Shown: positions 1-9,607, counted from the first letter of the stretch. The stretch: 37,159 nt of DNA from Candidatus Poseidoniaceae archaeon (GCA_029250345.1 JAQXFL010000033.1:1-37159), one strand, 5' to 3'. The notes: generated by a model not told the origin, from the letters alone. Program-made: numbers and translations.

Positions 1-2
1 CC

Positions 3-434
3 GGTGCCTCTGCAGGTGGAATTGTCCATAACCAACGGGTGTGGTTTGATTGCGTTGCCCCTCAAGTCGGTCATGAAATCTGTTCATCGGATGGAACGGT
101 TGCTGGAACTCGAATTGAAGCGGACCTGCATCAGGGATTAACTGGCTCAAACGTTCTCACCTTCGCTTCACATGATGCGACGCTGTTCTTCCTTGCTTCG
201 GGAGAAATGGACGGTGCTGAAACTGGTTCAATACTCTGGCAAGCCTCAGACGGTGAAATATCACCTGCCTATGACCCGTGGCCCGGACTGAACAACCATT
301 CAGCATCTGGAACGTATGGTGGACTTGTTCTTACTGAACACCATCTCATGTTCGCCTCACACGATGGTGTTCGTGGGCATGAAATCCATGCATGGAGTCA
401 CGGTCAAGTCACCGAAGATTGGTTGATTTGGTAG
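3..434 (+). CDS. ELWxxDGT-repeat secreted protein, C-terminal part (5' end outside window)
   Basis: The frame is open to the left edge and ends at TAG 432-434; the first in-frame GTG at 39 is unlikely to be the true start. About 143 residues are visible. They carry degenerate copies of the ELWxxDGT repeat: GHEICSSDGTVAGT near the start, then a LFFLASGEMDGAETGS / LWQASDG copy, then LMFASHDGVRGHEIHAW. These repeats usually form beta-propeller-like arrays in secreted or surface proteins of marine microbes. The protein ends shortly after the last repeat without a membrane anchor, so the anchor or signal must be N-terminal and outside the window. The substrate or binding partner cannot be told. 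Its stop abuts the stop of the convergent trhO gene with no spacer. Confidence 0.75.
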   Translation, partial: GASAGGIVHNQRVWFDCVAPQVGHEICSSDGTVAGTRIEADLHQGLTGSNVLTFASHDATLFFLASGEMDGAETGSILWQASDGEISPAYDPWPGLNNHSASGTYGGLVLTEHHLMFASHDGVRGHEIHAWSHGQVTEDWLIW

Positions 435-1259
435 TTATCGCAAATGAATGCAGTGTGGGCAAGATTCCTCGACCACATACTCTGGTGATTCTTGCTCTTC
501 AACCGTTAACGGTTGCCGACACGCAAAGCATTGCACAACATCGCTTTGTTCCAAATCCGGTCGCAATGCAACCCGATGATCGAATACAAAGCAATCGCCA
601 TCCCAGTGCTCGCCGCCAACCTCTTCGAAGTATCCGAGTATCCCGCCTTTGAGTTGTTTGACGTTGGAAAAACCAGCATCCATCATCACCACACTTGCTT
701 TCTCACAACGGATTCCGCCCGTACAGAACATCACAACCGGTGTGTCTTTCATATCCATCGGCAACTTACCGACTGCTTCTGGGAATGCTCGAAACGATTT
801 GATGTTCAAGTCGACAGCATTTTGAAACGTGCCCAATCGGATTTCGTAATCGTTTCGAGTATCGATGATTGCTACTTCTCGTCCTTCGTCAAGCCATTGC
901 TTAAACTCGGTTGGAGTAATCTCATCCCCTGTTCTTTGAGCAGGTTTTACATTATCCATGCCCAACGAAATGATTTCCTTTTTCAGTCGAACGTTCATTC
1001 TGTTAAACGGCTGATAGTCGGTGTAGGAGTATTTGAGCGTCATATCAGCAAATCGATTATCCTCATCCAAGAATTCACGATAAGTATCGATACCTTGTTG
1101 TTCACCTGCAAGAAAGAAATTGATTCCCTCGTGTGAGAGTAAAACGGTACCACGCAATCCCGCTTCCTGGCATTTAGCAAGGAAAGGTTGCCGAAGGTGG
1201 TCACGGTCAGGTAAATCGACAAAGCGGTATCCTGCAATGTTCGAAATCTGTTCCGCCAT
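435..1259 (-). CDS. trhO: tRNA uridine(34) hydroxylase, rhodanese-domain protein (TrhO/YceA family)
   Basis: TrhO-family enzymes hydroxylate uridine 34 of certain tRNAs to 5-hydroxyuridine using molecular oxygen. The 274-residue product has the family layout: an N-terminal acylphosphatase-like part with the signature LSHEGINFFLAG, then a rhodanese domain whose active loop FCTGGIRCEK carries the catalytic Cys near residue 178, and a C-terminal cysteine-rich end (CFACRQPL... and SCPHC) typical of the family. I chose ATG 1259 (MAEQISNIAGY), where similarity begins. ATG 1292 (MNQKAEAC) is possible because it still clears the nadE stop by 7 nt. The frame stays open further upstream, but that part lies inside nadE. 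It is shorter than the 350-residue E. coli YceA. It probably shares a transcript with nadE. TrhO is mainly bacterial or eukaryotic, so its presence here is notable. Confidence 0.88.
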   Translation of the reverse strand: MAEQISNIAGYRFVDLPDRDHLRQPFLAKCQEAGLRGTVLLSHEGINFFLAGEQQGIDTYREFLDEDNRFADMTLKYSYTDYQPFNRMNVRLKKEIISLGMDNVKPAQRTGDEITPTEFKQWLDEGREVAIIDTRNDYEIRLGTFQNAVDLNIKSFRAFPEAVGKLPMDMKDTPVVMFCTGGIRCEKASVVMMDAGFSNVKQLKGGILGYFEEVGGEHWDGDCFVFDHRVALRPDLEQSDVVQCFACRQPLTVEEQESPEYVVEESCPHCIHLR

Positions 1260-1299
1260 GGTGGACTCACAAGCCTCAGCCTTTTGATTCATTCCGAAC

Positions 1300-3066
1300 T
1301 CAATATCGCCAGTCGTGACGAGAAGCGAGTGGACGGCGCCATCCTTGCCCGAAGGCTCGCTTTGACACGCGAGGTGCCGGTGACATTTGCCAGCGTTTAT
1401 GTTCACTGCGCTCCAGTCGTGTGAGAACTTCGACCACCTCACTGCGATCGAAACCCTTGGCCGCAATGGCCTCAGCATCGAGACCTTCCTCAATGTGGCA
1501 ATGCAAAATCGCATCGAGGGTCGGATACGGTGGCAATGAATCCTCATCTTTCTGGTCTGGCGCTAATTCTGCGGACGGCGGCTTGGTTCGGGAAGAGGCG
1601 TTGATTGGTGGGGTTCTTCCCGCTTGTTCAGCGCGAGCGTTGAAGACATCGGCAAGCCCGTAGACCTGCATTTTGTAGAGGTCGCCAAGCGGTGCGTAAC
1701 CGCCGGCCATATCACCGTACAGCGTACAGTAACCTTGAGCAATTTCGGATTTGTTGCCGGTGGCAATGGCCATTCGACCTTGAGCATTGGCGTGGGCCAT
1801 GACAATCAAGCCTCGGAGACGGGCTTGGAGGTTTTCAGAGGCAACGGGATGCCCATCGCTCAGCATGTCTCCAATTGAGGCTTCAACAGATGCATGGAAT
1901 GAATCGATTTCGATGGAATCGAACACAAGGCCAAGCGACTCAGCAGTATGTCGGGCATCATCGATGGAGTGCTGAGACGAATGACGGCTCGGCATGGCGA
2001 GCCCTGTTACGTTCTGTGGGCCAACAGCTGCTGCAGCAACACACGCTGCAACAGCAGAATCAATTCCGCCGGAGAGGCCCAGAACAATGGAATTGATACC
2101 GGATTTGCGGCAGTAATCGGAAAGACCGGTCACGACAGCGTCGGTGAGGTCTTCAAGCAGGTCTTTGTCGTATTCTCGTCCGTCATCGTCGGCAGAGAGG
2201 TGCCGTAAAGCATCGGAGCCGATGTTCAGTGCGTCCGGTGATTGTGATGGAATCCAGTGACACTTTTCAGCATCATCGATATCGACCATCAATACACCTT
2301 CTTGCCACGCAGGAGCGACAACCACTCGGCCATCAGGCCAAGCGACAAGTGAGTTGCCGTCAAACAACAAATCATCGTTACCTCCAACTTGGTTTGCCAG
2401 CAGGAATGGGTGTCCAAGAACTGCTGCAGCGGTACGGCATACATGGATGCGAGCACTCAATTTATCGGCGTGATACGGCGACGCTGAGAGATTGACTGTT
2501 GCGTCGAGGAGAACGCCTTGCCTGCCCCATTCAGCCAAATGTTCGATGGGGTCCGCAGAGTACGTCGAAGGCGTGAGACCTGCCGTTTGCCATGCGTCTT
2601 CGCATACCGTTACGCCAAGGTTGAGATCGGCAATTGTGCGGGCGATTCCGGAGCGATTATCCGGTTGAAAGTAGCGTGCTTCATCGAACACATCGTAGGT
2701 TGGAAGGAGTTGCTTTCTTGCCACGACATGAGAATTTCCTTCACCACTGGGATGAGCGCCCGATGAACCGGCTCGGACAACACCGTTTGCAGGGAGTTGT
2801 CGTTTGGCTTGAGGCAAAATCGGGGTCCCAACCAGAACTGGAAGATCAACACGCAGTGAACTCGCAGTCTTCTGTGCCAGAGAGATGAATTCTTCTTGCA
2901 GCAGTAAATCACGAGGAGGATACCCGGAGATGGCGAGTTCCGTTGTTACAGCGACATGAGCACCCTGACTGGAAGCGAGCGACGCAAGATGTTCGAGTCG
3001 AGTAGCATTACCCGTCAAGTCACCGACCGTAGGGTCAACTTGCAAAAGGCCAATCCATCGACTCAT
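1300..3066 (-). CDS. nadE: NAD+ synthetase, glutamine-hydrolysing
   Basis: The enzyme makes NAD+ from deamido-NAD+, ATP and ammonia released from glutamine. The 588-residue product has two domains. The N-terminal nitrilase-type glutaminase shows the expected triad: Glu43 in TELAISGYPPRD, Lys118 in ARKQLLPTYDVFDE, and Cys155 in VTVCEDAW. The C-terminal ATP-pyrophosphatase synthetase carries the P-loop LGLSGGIDSA near residue 331 and the conserved ATGNKSEIAQGYCTLYGDMAGG stretch. ATG 3066 (MSRWIGLLQVDPTVGD) matches the family start; the frame is open upstream but there it overlaps the end of the giant surface-protein gene. Spacing is 16 nt from that gene and 40 nt (or 7 nt) to trhO, so the three may be cotranscribed. 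Many archaea carry only the short ammonia-dependent form. Confidence 0.93.
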   Translation of the reverse strand: MSRWIGLLQVDPTVGDLTGNATRLEHLASLASSQGAHVAVTTELAISGYPPRDLLLQEEFISLAQKTASSLRVDLPVLVGTPILPQAKRQLPANGVVRAGSSGAHPSGEGNSHVVARKQLLPTYDVFDEARYFQPDNRSGIARTIADLNLGVTVCEDAWQTAGLTPSTYSADPIEHLAEWGRQGVLLDATVNLSASPYHADKLSARIHVCRTAAAVLGHPFLLANQVGGNDDLLFDGNSLVAWPDGRVVVAPAWQEGVLMVDIDDAEKCHWIPSQSPDALNIGSDALRHLSADDDGREYDKDLLEDLTDAVVTGLSDYCRKSGINSIVLGLSGGIDSAVAACVAAAAVGPQNVTGLAMPSRHSSQHSIDDARHTAESLGLVFDSIEIDSFHASVEASIGDMLSDGHPVASENLQARLRGLIVMAHANAQGRMAIATGNKSEIAQGYCTLYGDMAGGYAPLGDLYKMQVYGLADVFNARAEQAGRTPPINASSRTKPPSAELAPDQKDEDSLPPYPTLDAILHCHIEEGLDAEAIAAKGFDRSEVVEVLTRLERSEHKRWQMSPAPRVSKRAFGQGWRRPLASRHDWRY

Positions 3067-3082
3067 CGTATCACCAGGGCCG

Positions 3083-6000
3083 TCACTTATGCTGTACAAT
3101 TTCGCCTTCTGCGTTCTTGTACCACCATTCATTGGCTTCTTTGTCATGGTACCACCAGTAACCATCAGAGCCCATTACCCAGTCGGTTTCCTCGGTGTTT
3201 GAAGAAGGTGTGTCTTCGCTTACTGCGCCGGTTGCAGCTGCAGCCGTAGCCACTGATTCCGAACCGGTGTCGTCGACAGCGACCTCCTCTGCCTCTTCCT
3301 CTTCGTCTTCGTCTTCATACTCGAACTCAGAGGAGTATTCATCCCAATCGTATTCGGATTTAGAGCCGCGGTTGAGGGTTTTTCGACGAGCCCAAAGAAG
3401 ACCGGTCGTAATGATGGATACGAAGAGTAGCCCCGCTAAACTACCAAGCAATGGGTGAACATCGCCAAAGATTTGCTCTGAGAAAGAAACCTCGCGAGTT
3501 GGCCGGACATCAATGGATGGACCAATCGCACCTGTATCATCTACAATCTGAACTTCGACCCACTGCAAACCAGTTTGTGTAGGATTCCAGTCCGTGGCCA
3601 CCGGGACAATGCCTCCGAGAGGCACCTCAACGGTGACACGCTGTAGATTTGAGCGTTCACCTGTGGCTTGAACTTCTGTGAAAATCACCTCAACTGAGCC
3701 ATCGAGTGTACCCGTATTTTCAACATAGGCAGTGACAATAGAAGTTTGTCCAAGTTCAACTAGATAGCGTGAATACGTTATGGAAGTGCTTTGTAATTCA
3801 AACTCAGGCTTGAGCCATACCATGTCCCAAACAGCGACTGGAGAACCAGGTTCAGCACCGTCAAGACCGAGGACTTCGTTTCCTGCTAGGTCACGGCCAG
3901 CGACATACATGTGCACTGAAAGTCTGTTCTCAAGCATTTCATCGGTAATCTCGCTGAGGTCAAAAGAGCCAACAACTTCGAGCCTTAGACCGGAGAGATC
4001 TGTGCCGAGTAAGTTCAGTGGTTCGACTCCATTACGAAGACGGTCGCCGGTCGCTTTCTCTTCAACCCACCAAACGAGTTCGAGAGAGTCGACGTCCAAT
4101 CCTCCGGCTTCTGACATCAGGATTTTCACTTCATGAGATTCCGGTTCAAGAACCGAGAACGGTCGAGGATTCGAGACTTCTACCGGTTGAGGCCCTGTGC
4201 CGTCCACAATAATCCAGCGCACAGCGTTGTTAAGGTCGGTGGAGTCGATACCTTGACCTTCAAGACATCCCACTTTCCACGTGAGTGGAATGGTTTGGGT
4301 TGTCGATGGTGCTTGCAATGCTACAGACCAAACGCCATCAAGTGAATTGGCTGAAGAAGTGGAACCGGAGAACAAGAGGTCGATTTGGCAATCAAAGTCT
4401 GGAACGGTTCCTGTTTCCGAGAAGACGACGTTTCCTGCGATTTCGAATGGGCTGCTTGGAGCGATTCGAGCACCATCACCGAGCAATGCACCCTGCGAGA
4501 GAATGAGCGTTACGGTTTCTTCTGGAACTTCAAGAGCAGCGGAGAAACGCCATCGATGTTCTGGGAAGGCACGGAATACTTCCTGTCCTGCTCGGTCAAT
4601 CATGCGGATTCCTGGCTCTCTGCGTGTCTCGCCGAGGTCAGGGGTCGTCCAAGCGAGCTTGAAATCAACATTGAGCGTCAAATCGGTTTCGTAAGGGTCT
4701 GCTGGACCGTCGGCGCCAAGCATTTGACAGTCCTCAATCAAGACGTGAGGGCTGGTTGTCGTACAATTTCCAGTCGTAAAATCCCAACGAATCGGTAACG
4801 GGTCACTGCCTTGGTTTGACGCAAGTTCAACGATGACCGTCGTGAGGTCTGAACCGCCGTTTGGTTCGGTGATATCAACATCTAAGGTGTAAGGCATTTG
4901 TGGGTGAAGCCAAGGGTTCTTTCCGTCGGTATATGAATAAGCATTCGGAGCTACACTCGGGGCGCCGTCAACCGCCAACTGGTACATGAACAGGTGCTTA
5001 TCAACAACATCTGAGCCTCCAAACTCCAAAGGATGGCCTGCATCATCTGTGCCGGTCAAATAAACCGAAACTTTCTGCCCTAGACTGCCTCCGGTATCAT
5101 CCATCATGAACGTGTACTGCCCAATCAGTGGGCTCAAATCGTTCGGAGTGAACAGCGACATAGGCTGGTACTCGCCCTCATCTGGCCACTGGTTTGAATT
5201 GGCATCATCGAACCATTCTCGCCATACCATGGCTTGAATATTGGTTGGGAGAATTGGTTGGTCCGAAATCTGGATTTGGACCGTTTGAGTCGTTGACGGC
5301 ATACGATGGTCGTAGCGGTCCATGTTGACCTCGAGCACTCGCGGAGAGATGGTGTCAATGTGGAACGTTCGCTCAAGAGAGGTGAAGTCCGGATGGACCG
5401 AACCGTTTTCTGAGGTAAGTTCGATGCGCCATGTCAAAGGCCCGAAGGTGAACGGAACCGTGTCCTGATAGTTCCAAGTGTTCTCATCCAATGTTGTTGT
5501 GTTGGCAACCAGAACATCACCTCTGTAAAGCGAAAGCATTCCTTCTCCGTCCATGAAAGCGTCAATCGTAGAGACATTTTCGAATCCGACAAAGGCAGAG
5601 ATGTTGAGTTTAGTGTACGGAAGAAGGTAGTAATCCGATGAACCCAAAATGAGGTTTTCATCAGCGTTCGTGAAGGTCATAATGTTCAGTGTCAAATCAT
5701 TCTCATAGGCTTGGTTGCCGAAAACGCCGTATGTGAAAGTACTCGGCATGGAATACACGGTATTCGAAAGCTGGAGCCGTGTCGTTATTTTCATGGTATC
5801 CGTATCGTCCCATAACGGTAAAATCCGGAATTTTACATCGACGAGAACACTCGTGCCGGTTTGATTGAACGAGATTGACTCCGTTGGATGCAGTTCTATC
5901 AACTCAAAATCACCGGTTCCAAACGGTGTTGCCCCTGAGACTGGAACGGTCCACGTTGCCTGGTGATCATCATCAAGAACATCGAGGCGGATGGAACTCG

Positions 6001-9000
6001 GAGCAACTCCAATCACCGAGTACGACATACTGATTGTTCTCCATCGTTGACTTGGTGTGAGAACATCCACTTCAGGGTCAATGGTAGCGGTGTTCAAAAC
6101 AACGACTGCCGAGGAATTGAGACCGAGAACTTCAACGGTAAGACCGCCCTTTTGAGTAGAGGTGAGAGGCAATGGAATCTCATGCATACCGCCGACCAAA
6201 GGCAGCAATTTTCTGGCATCGTTGAGGTTGAGTACAAAAGTGGAATCGGACTCAAATGTTTGTGATGCCTGAGCGGAATAGGTGACCGAGAGACCGCTAA
6301 AATCGACGGTCGATGACGCATAGACTTCAATGTCGACTTCAACAAATCTTGTACCGAGATGATTCAAGCCGCCCTGGCCAGCAATCGATTGCTCGATGTT
6401 ATCACGAGTCGTCTGGTTGAGTTCAACATGCATAAGCGAAGTTTCATTGATCGTTTCAGATGCAAGAATCTGTGACTGATACAGCATGGTATAGCCGGTA
6501 ATAGAGGAATCAGCGTCCGTAACACCAAACGAGAAAGAGTGGAGTTCCGATAGCGGTACGAGGATTTTGGTTGTTGCATATCCTGAAGAGCCAACCGTTT
6601 CTGAAATGCTCTTGTTACCGTTTGAGAAAACGTCCTGCCAGCCCCAAGTACCGATGGTTGAGAAATCAGCACCCCACTCAAAGTCACCGTCATCGTTGAA
6701 ATCAAACCGTGGGTTGCTTGCGACTTCCCCGTAGTGAACACGGGTCTCAAACGATTCAACAGTCCAATATGCCAAGCCTGAATTCAACGGAACCAAACGG
6801 AACTGAAGCTCATACATTGGAGCCGATGAAGAAACATCGAAAGCACCCATGTTTGCCACAACCGTCCAAGATGCATTTGTTGTATCCCACATCTGGAGTT
6901 CGACATTGGTTCCTGTGACGCTACCGGTGACTCGTGATGTTGGTGCCACCAGTTGTCGAGAATCCATAGTTACGGAACAAGTAGAATCTCCTCGGTAGCC
7001 GTCAATATCGATTCCGGTGACGACGACTGTTGCGTTTTGCGCACCACCAGTCACATTCACCTCATCACCAATGGAATACAATTGCCCACCGTCTTGAACG
7101 AGAGGAGAAAGGAGTTCTCCGCCCCAGTTCCGTACAGCTTGTACCGTAAACATTCCACCGGTTCCTCCAGACACAGTAATTTGGTCGCCCACTGAATATC
7201 CCGAGCCTCGGCCAACAATCGACACTGAAGTTAGATTGCCACCAAGAGCGTAGACTGAATCGATTTCAATACGAGCGTTGAAATCTCCTCCCGAGAGAGT
7301 AATGAGGTCGTTCACCGCATACCCCGAGGCGTTGTTGAGGATGGTGTAACCTGTGATGGTGCCGCCTTGCCGGTTCGTATCGAGCACGGTGAAGTTTGCA
7401 TTGCTGTCCCCACCTGGTATGTTGAGAGTATCACCAACATCGTAATTGAGGCCAGGTGTACTGAATGAAATCGACGTGATTCCGCCACCGGTTTCAGTGA
7501 GACCAGTCGTGTAAAAGTAAGCGTCTGCGTCCCCACCTGAGATGTAGAGTTTATCGTAGAAACCGTAACCTGAACCGCCGCTAATGATGCTAATTGAAGT
7601 GATTGCGCCACCAGAAACTGAATCAATACTGACGCGCAGACCCGAGCCGGAACCGCCGCTCGTGAAAGCAAAACTCGTTGTCGAATAATTCGTTCCGCCG
7701 TTAAGGAGTGAATAACTGGTCGGAATTCCAGTGATAATCGGGCTGGCGGTATAGTCGATTTTCAAACCGCTACCGTTGCCGCCGCTCAATGCGACGTCGT
7801 TCGAGGAAGTGTATCCTGAACCGCCGTTCAACGAGGTGTAGAGTGATACAGCACCAGAACCGGTGATTGGCGTAGCTGTCGTCTGAATCTGTAGACCCGA
7901 ACCACTTCCGCCGTTTGGTGAGATGGTCTGTGAAGTGTATCCTGTGCCTCCCGCTGAAAGGCTTGAACCGTCCACGATACCTGACGTAACGGGGGTGGCA
8001 ACCGTAGCCACTGTGAGGCCAGTTCCGTTACCACCGCTGGTCGCTCTACCGTTACTGGTATTGGTGTAAAGGGAACCAACAGAAGTGACGCTCGAGAGTG
8101 AGTCAACTTCGTCTAAAATGTAAGGCAATGGACTGGTTTGAACGGTTAAACCGGTGCCGTGTGAACTGGTTGTTGCGACCGAGGACGAAGCAAGGTAAGC
8201 CCACCCCGGATCGAGAACATCGACTGTTGTTGCGGAGCCGTATGCGGTGAATTGGCCGTTCGCACCGCACATCGACTCAGAATTTCCGAGGTTTTGCCAA
8301 TCGGAATACCTTGTCGACATTGTCCCATCACCCGTCAGCGAATAGACGAGCGGAAGTATTCCATCCGAACCAGCCGAAAGAGAGAGCCGAATGCGTATCG
8401 AATCATGGACCGACTCATCGATGAGGTGGAGCGGTACTGTGAATGTATTCGAGCCAGTGAAGCCGGGAATTTCAACACCGTTGTCATCGAGTACCGTCCA
8501 GTTGAGTGATGCACCCGCAGGTACATAGGCGTCAATATTCATCGGTGCATAGATCGTTTTTGCCACTTGGAAGGAAGACGAGGAAGACCAACCAATACTC
8601 GGACTTGTCCAGTTCGAAACCGGTGGGGAAGCGATGCGAACATCGTCAAAGAACCAGTAATCATAGGTCGAACCTGTGCCGCCGGTTTGCAACATACGGA
8701 TTTGGGTGTTTGAATGCAATGCTGCTGCGGGCAATGTCCCAGTCCACTGCAGTGGAGGTTGATTGAAGGTGCTGCCGGACCATGTTTGGAGCGTTGTCCA
8801 AGTGCCTGAAGCGGTTTTGTATCGCAGTTGAAGGTCTTCGTTGGTGTCCGGTTCTTCACCGCAACTGGAAGTACCTTGTCGAATCCAAATATGAATAGGA
8901 ACAGCGTTTGCACCTGCCAAATTGATGGTTGGAGAGGTTGCGTGTTCAGAAGATGAGGCAGAAGGTGCTTGTGTTTTGATTGAACCTCCCGAGGTGCCGT

Positions 9001-9478
9001 TGACACCGCATGCGTTCGTGTAAAGGCCGACATAAGAGGAACTGGACACCGTCCAACCCTGTAGCCCGTTGTTGAAATCCCAGAGAGTGCCTGCGCGTGA
9101 ACCGGTCAAGAAGCCGTCAGCGTCAACAGTTGCACCATCATTGACTGCATCACTGTGACCCCATGCAGAAGTACCACTCCACACTAAGCCGTTTGATGAG
9201 GGCTCGATTCCGGGGGACATTGAGAGATGAACATCAGTCACAGGTTGGGATGAAGGGACGTCGAGCGTCAACTCATCACTGTAGAGGCCAGAGCCGTCTA
9301 AAAACAACTGTGAGGCTGGGTCACCACCGGATGCCAACGAAACCGAAGATTCTCTGAGTTCACCGGATGTATCCGTTTCTGCAGTAGATGCAAGAAATGT
9401 ACTCAGTGGCCCGGTCAACATCAAGAACAGTATGAGAAAACATAGCAATTTTAACCGATACCCTGCCGACATCAACAT
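3083..9478 (-). CDS. Giant membrane-anchored surface protein with glycine-rich repeats, CARDB-like domain and acidic, aromatic cytoplasmic tail
   Basis: The product has 2131 residues. The N-terminus (MLMSAGYRLKLLCFLILFLML) is a signal peptide. ATG 9478 is preferred over an upstream in-frame start at 9529 because the hydrophobic core follows directly; ATG 9472 is also possible. After it comes a jelly-roll/MAM-like region with paired cysteines and DYWFFDDVRI. Residues ~456-829 hold nine or so glycine-rich repeats of about 40 residues (listed separately). A long run of Ig-like beta-sandwich regions follows, then a CARDB-like domain (YVENTGTLDGSVEV). One transmembrane helix (GSLAGLLFVSIITTGLL) is followed by a WARRK stop-transfer, a highly acidic stretch, and a final Trp/Tyr-rich module (DGYWWYHDKEANEWWYK). 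This is a cell-surface adhesin or S-layer-associated protein by architecture; no enzymatic motif is seen. It is divergent from ileS across 129 bp. Confidence 0.85.
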   Translation of the reverse strand: MLMSAGYRLKLLCFLILFLMLTGPLSTFLASTAETDTSGELRESSVSLASGGDPASQLFLDGSGLYSDELTLDVPSSQPVTDVHLSMSPGIEPSSNGLVWSGTSAWGHSDAVNDGATVDADGFLTGSRAGTLWDFNNGLQGWTVSSSSYVGLYTNACGVNGTSGGSIKTQAPSASSSEHATSPTINLAGANAVPIHIWIRQGTSSCGEEPDTNEDLQLRYKTASGTWTTLQTWSGSTFNQPPLQWTGTLPAAALHSNTQIRMLQTGGTGSTYDYWFFDDVRIASPPVSNWTSPSIGWSSSSSFQVAKTIYAPMNIDAYVPAGASLNWTVLDDNGVEIPGFTGSNTFTVPLHLIDESVHDSIRIRLSLSAGSDGILPLVYSLTGDGTMSTRYSDWQNLGNSESMCGANGQFTAYGSATTVDVLDPGWAYLASSSVATTSSHGTGLTVQTSPLPYILDEVDSLSSVTSVGSLYTNTSNGRATSGGNGTGLTVATVATPVTSGIVDGSSLSAGGTGYTSQTISPNGGSGSGLQIQTTATPITGSGAVSLYTSLNGGSGYTSSNDVALSGGNGSGLKIDYTASPIITGIPTSYSLLNGGTNYSTTSFAFTSGGSGSGLRVSIDSVSGGAITSISIISGGSGYGFYDKLYISGGDADAYFYTTGLTETGGGITSISFSTPGLNYDVGDTLNIPGGDSNANFTVLDTNRQGGTITGYTILNNASGYAVNDLITLSGGDFNARIEIDSVYALGGNLTSVSIVGRGSGYSVGDQITVSGGTGGMFTVQAVRNWGGELLSPLVQDGGQLYSIGDEVNVTGGAQNATVVVTGIDIDGYRGDSTCSVTMDSRQLVAPTSRVTGSVTGTNVELQMWDTTNASWTVVANMGAFDVSSSAPMYELQFRLVPLNSGLAYWTVESFETRVHYGEVASNPRFDFNDDGDFEWGADFSTIGTWGWQDVFSNGNKSISETVGSSGYATTKILVPLSELHSFSFGVTDADSSITGYTMLYQSQILASETINETSLMHVELNQTTRDNIEQSIAGQGGLNHLGTRFVEVDIEVYASSTVDFSGLSVTYSAQASQTFESDSTFVLNLNDARKLLPLVGGMHEIPLPLTSTQKGGLTVEVLGLNSSAVVVLNTATIDPEVDVLTPSQRWRTISMSYSVIGVAPSSIRLDVLDDDHQATWTVPVSGATPFGTGDFELIELHPTESISFNQTGTSVLVDVKFRILPLWDDTDTMKITTRLQLSNTVYSMPSTFTYGVFGNQAYENDLTLNIMTFTNADENLILGSSDYYLLPYTKLNISAFVGFENVSTIDAFMDGEGMLSLYRGDVLVANTTTLDENTWNYQDTVPFTFGPLTWRIELTSENGSVHPDFTSLERTFHIDTISPRVLEVNMDRYDHRMPSTTQTVQIQISDQPILPTNIQAMVWREWFDDANSNQWPDEGEYQPMSLFTPNDLSPLIGQYTFMMDDTGGSLGQKVSVYLTGTDDAGHPLEFGGSDVVDKHLFMYQLAVDGAPSVAPNAYSYTDGKNPWLHPQMPYTLDVDITEPNGGSDLTTVIVELASNQGSDPLPIRWDFTTGNCTTTSPHVLIEDCQMLGADGPADPYETDLTLNVDFKLAWTTPDLGETRREPGIRMIDRAGQEVFRAFPEHRWRFSAALEVPEETVTLILSQGALLGDGARIAPSSPFEIAGNVVFSETGTVPDFDCQIDLLFSGSTSSANSLDGVWSVALQAPSTTQTIPLTWKVGCLEGQGIDSTDLNNAVRWIIVDGTGPQPVEVSNPRPFSVLEPESHEVKILMSEAGGLDVDSLELVWWVEEKATGDRLRNGVEPLNLLGTDLSGLRLEVVGSFDLSEITDEMLENRLSVHMYVAGRDLAGNEVLGLDGAEPGSPVAVWDMVWLKPEFELQSTSITYSRYLVELGQTSIVTAYVENTGTLDGSVEVIFTEVQATGERSNLQRVTVEVPLGGIVPVATDWNPTQTGLQWVEVQIVDDTGAIGPSIDVRPTREVSFSEQIFGDVHPLLGSLAGLLFVSIITTGLLWARRKTLNRGSKSEYDWDEYSSEFEYEDEDEEEEAEEVAVDDTGSESVATAAAATGAVSEDTPSSNTEETDWVMGSDGYWWYHDKEANEWWYKNAEGEIVQHK
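6990..8110 (-). repeat. Protein-coding repeat array, about nine units of ~40 codons
   Basis: Within the giant surface protein, units align on a core of the form GxGYxxGDxIxxSGGxxNAxxxV followed by a GGxITSxSI linker. Clear copies include SGYAVNDLITLSGGDFNA, SGYSVGDQITVSGGTGG and LYSIGDEVNVTGGAQNA. The four units nearest the N-terminus form a second subtype (GGTGYTS...GGSGSGLQI...TATPITGSG), and a further degenerate copy extends to about 8190. The units differ considerably in sequence, so this is an old protein repeat, not a recent DNA-level tandem expansion. Similar GxGYxVGD repeats are common in tail and structural proteins of marine viruses, from memory of those families. Confidence 0.8.
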
Positions 9479-9607
9479 TCCGTAGCGGTCTAACGATTTG
9501 AAACATACCCAAGCCCAATCCGGAGCCACTGCTGCGAATCAGTGGAAAAGGAAACTCCTCATGCCACCTTTGAGAAGGGTGAGGTTCAAGACAAAAAGGC
9601 TTCTCGC

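Noticed and set aside
513..1136. 207-codon open frame on the plus strand
   Set aside because: It is antisense to trhO, whose catalytic motifs and length are clear, and the translation shows no domain.
1260..1547. N-terminal extension of trhO by up to 96 codons
   Set aside because: The extension lies mostly within nadE and does not resemble the TrhO N-terminus; only the 11 codons up to ATG 1292 remain possible.
3067..3165. 33-codon extension of nadE
   Set aside because: It overlaps the end of the surface-protein gene and precedes the normal family start MSRWIGLLQVDP.
3283..3325. CTT/CTC-rich tract that looks like a simple repeat
   Set aside because: It simply encodes the Glu/Asp-rich cytoplasmic tail of the giant surface protein; mixed codons argue against a microsatellite.
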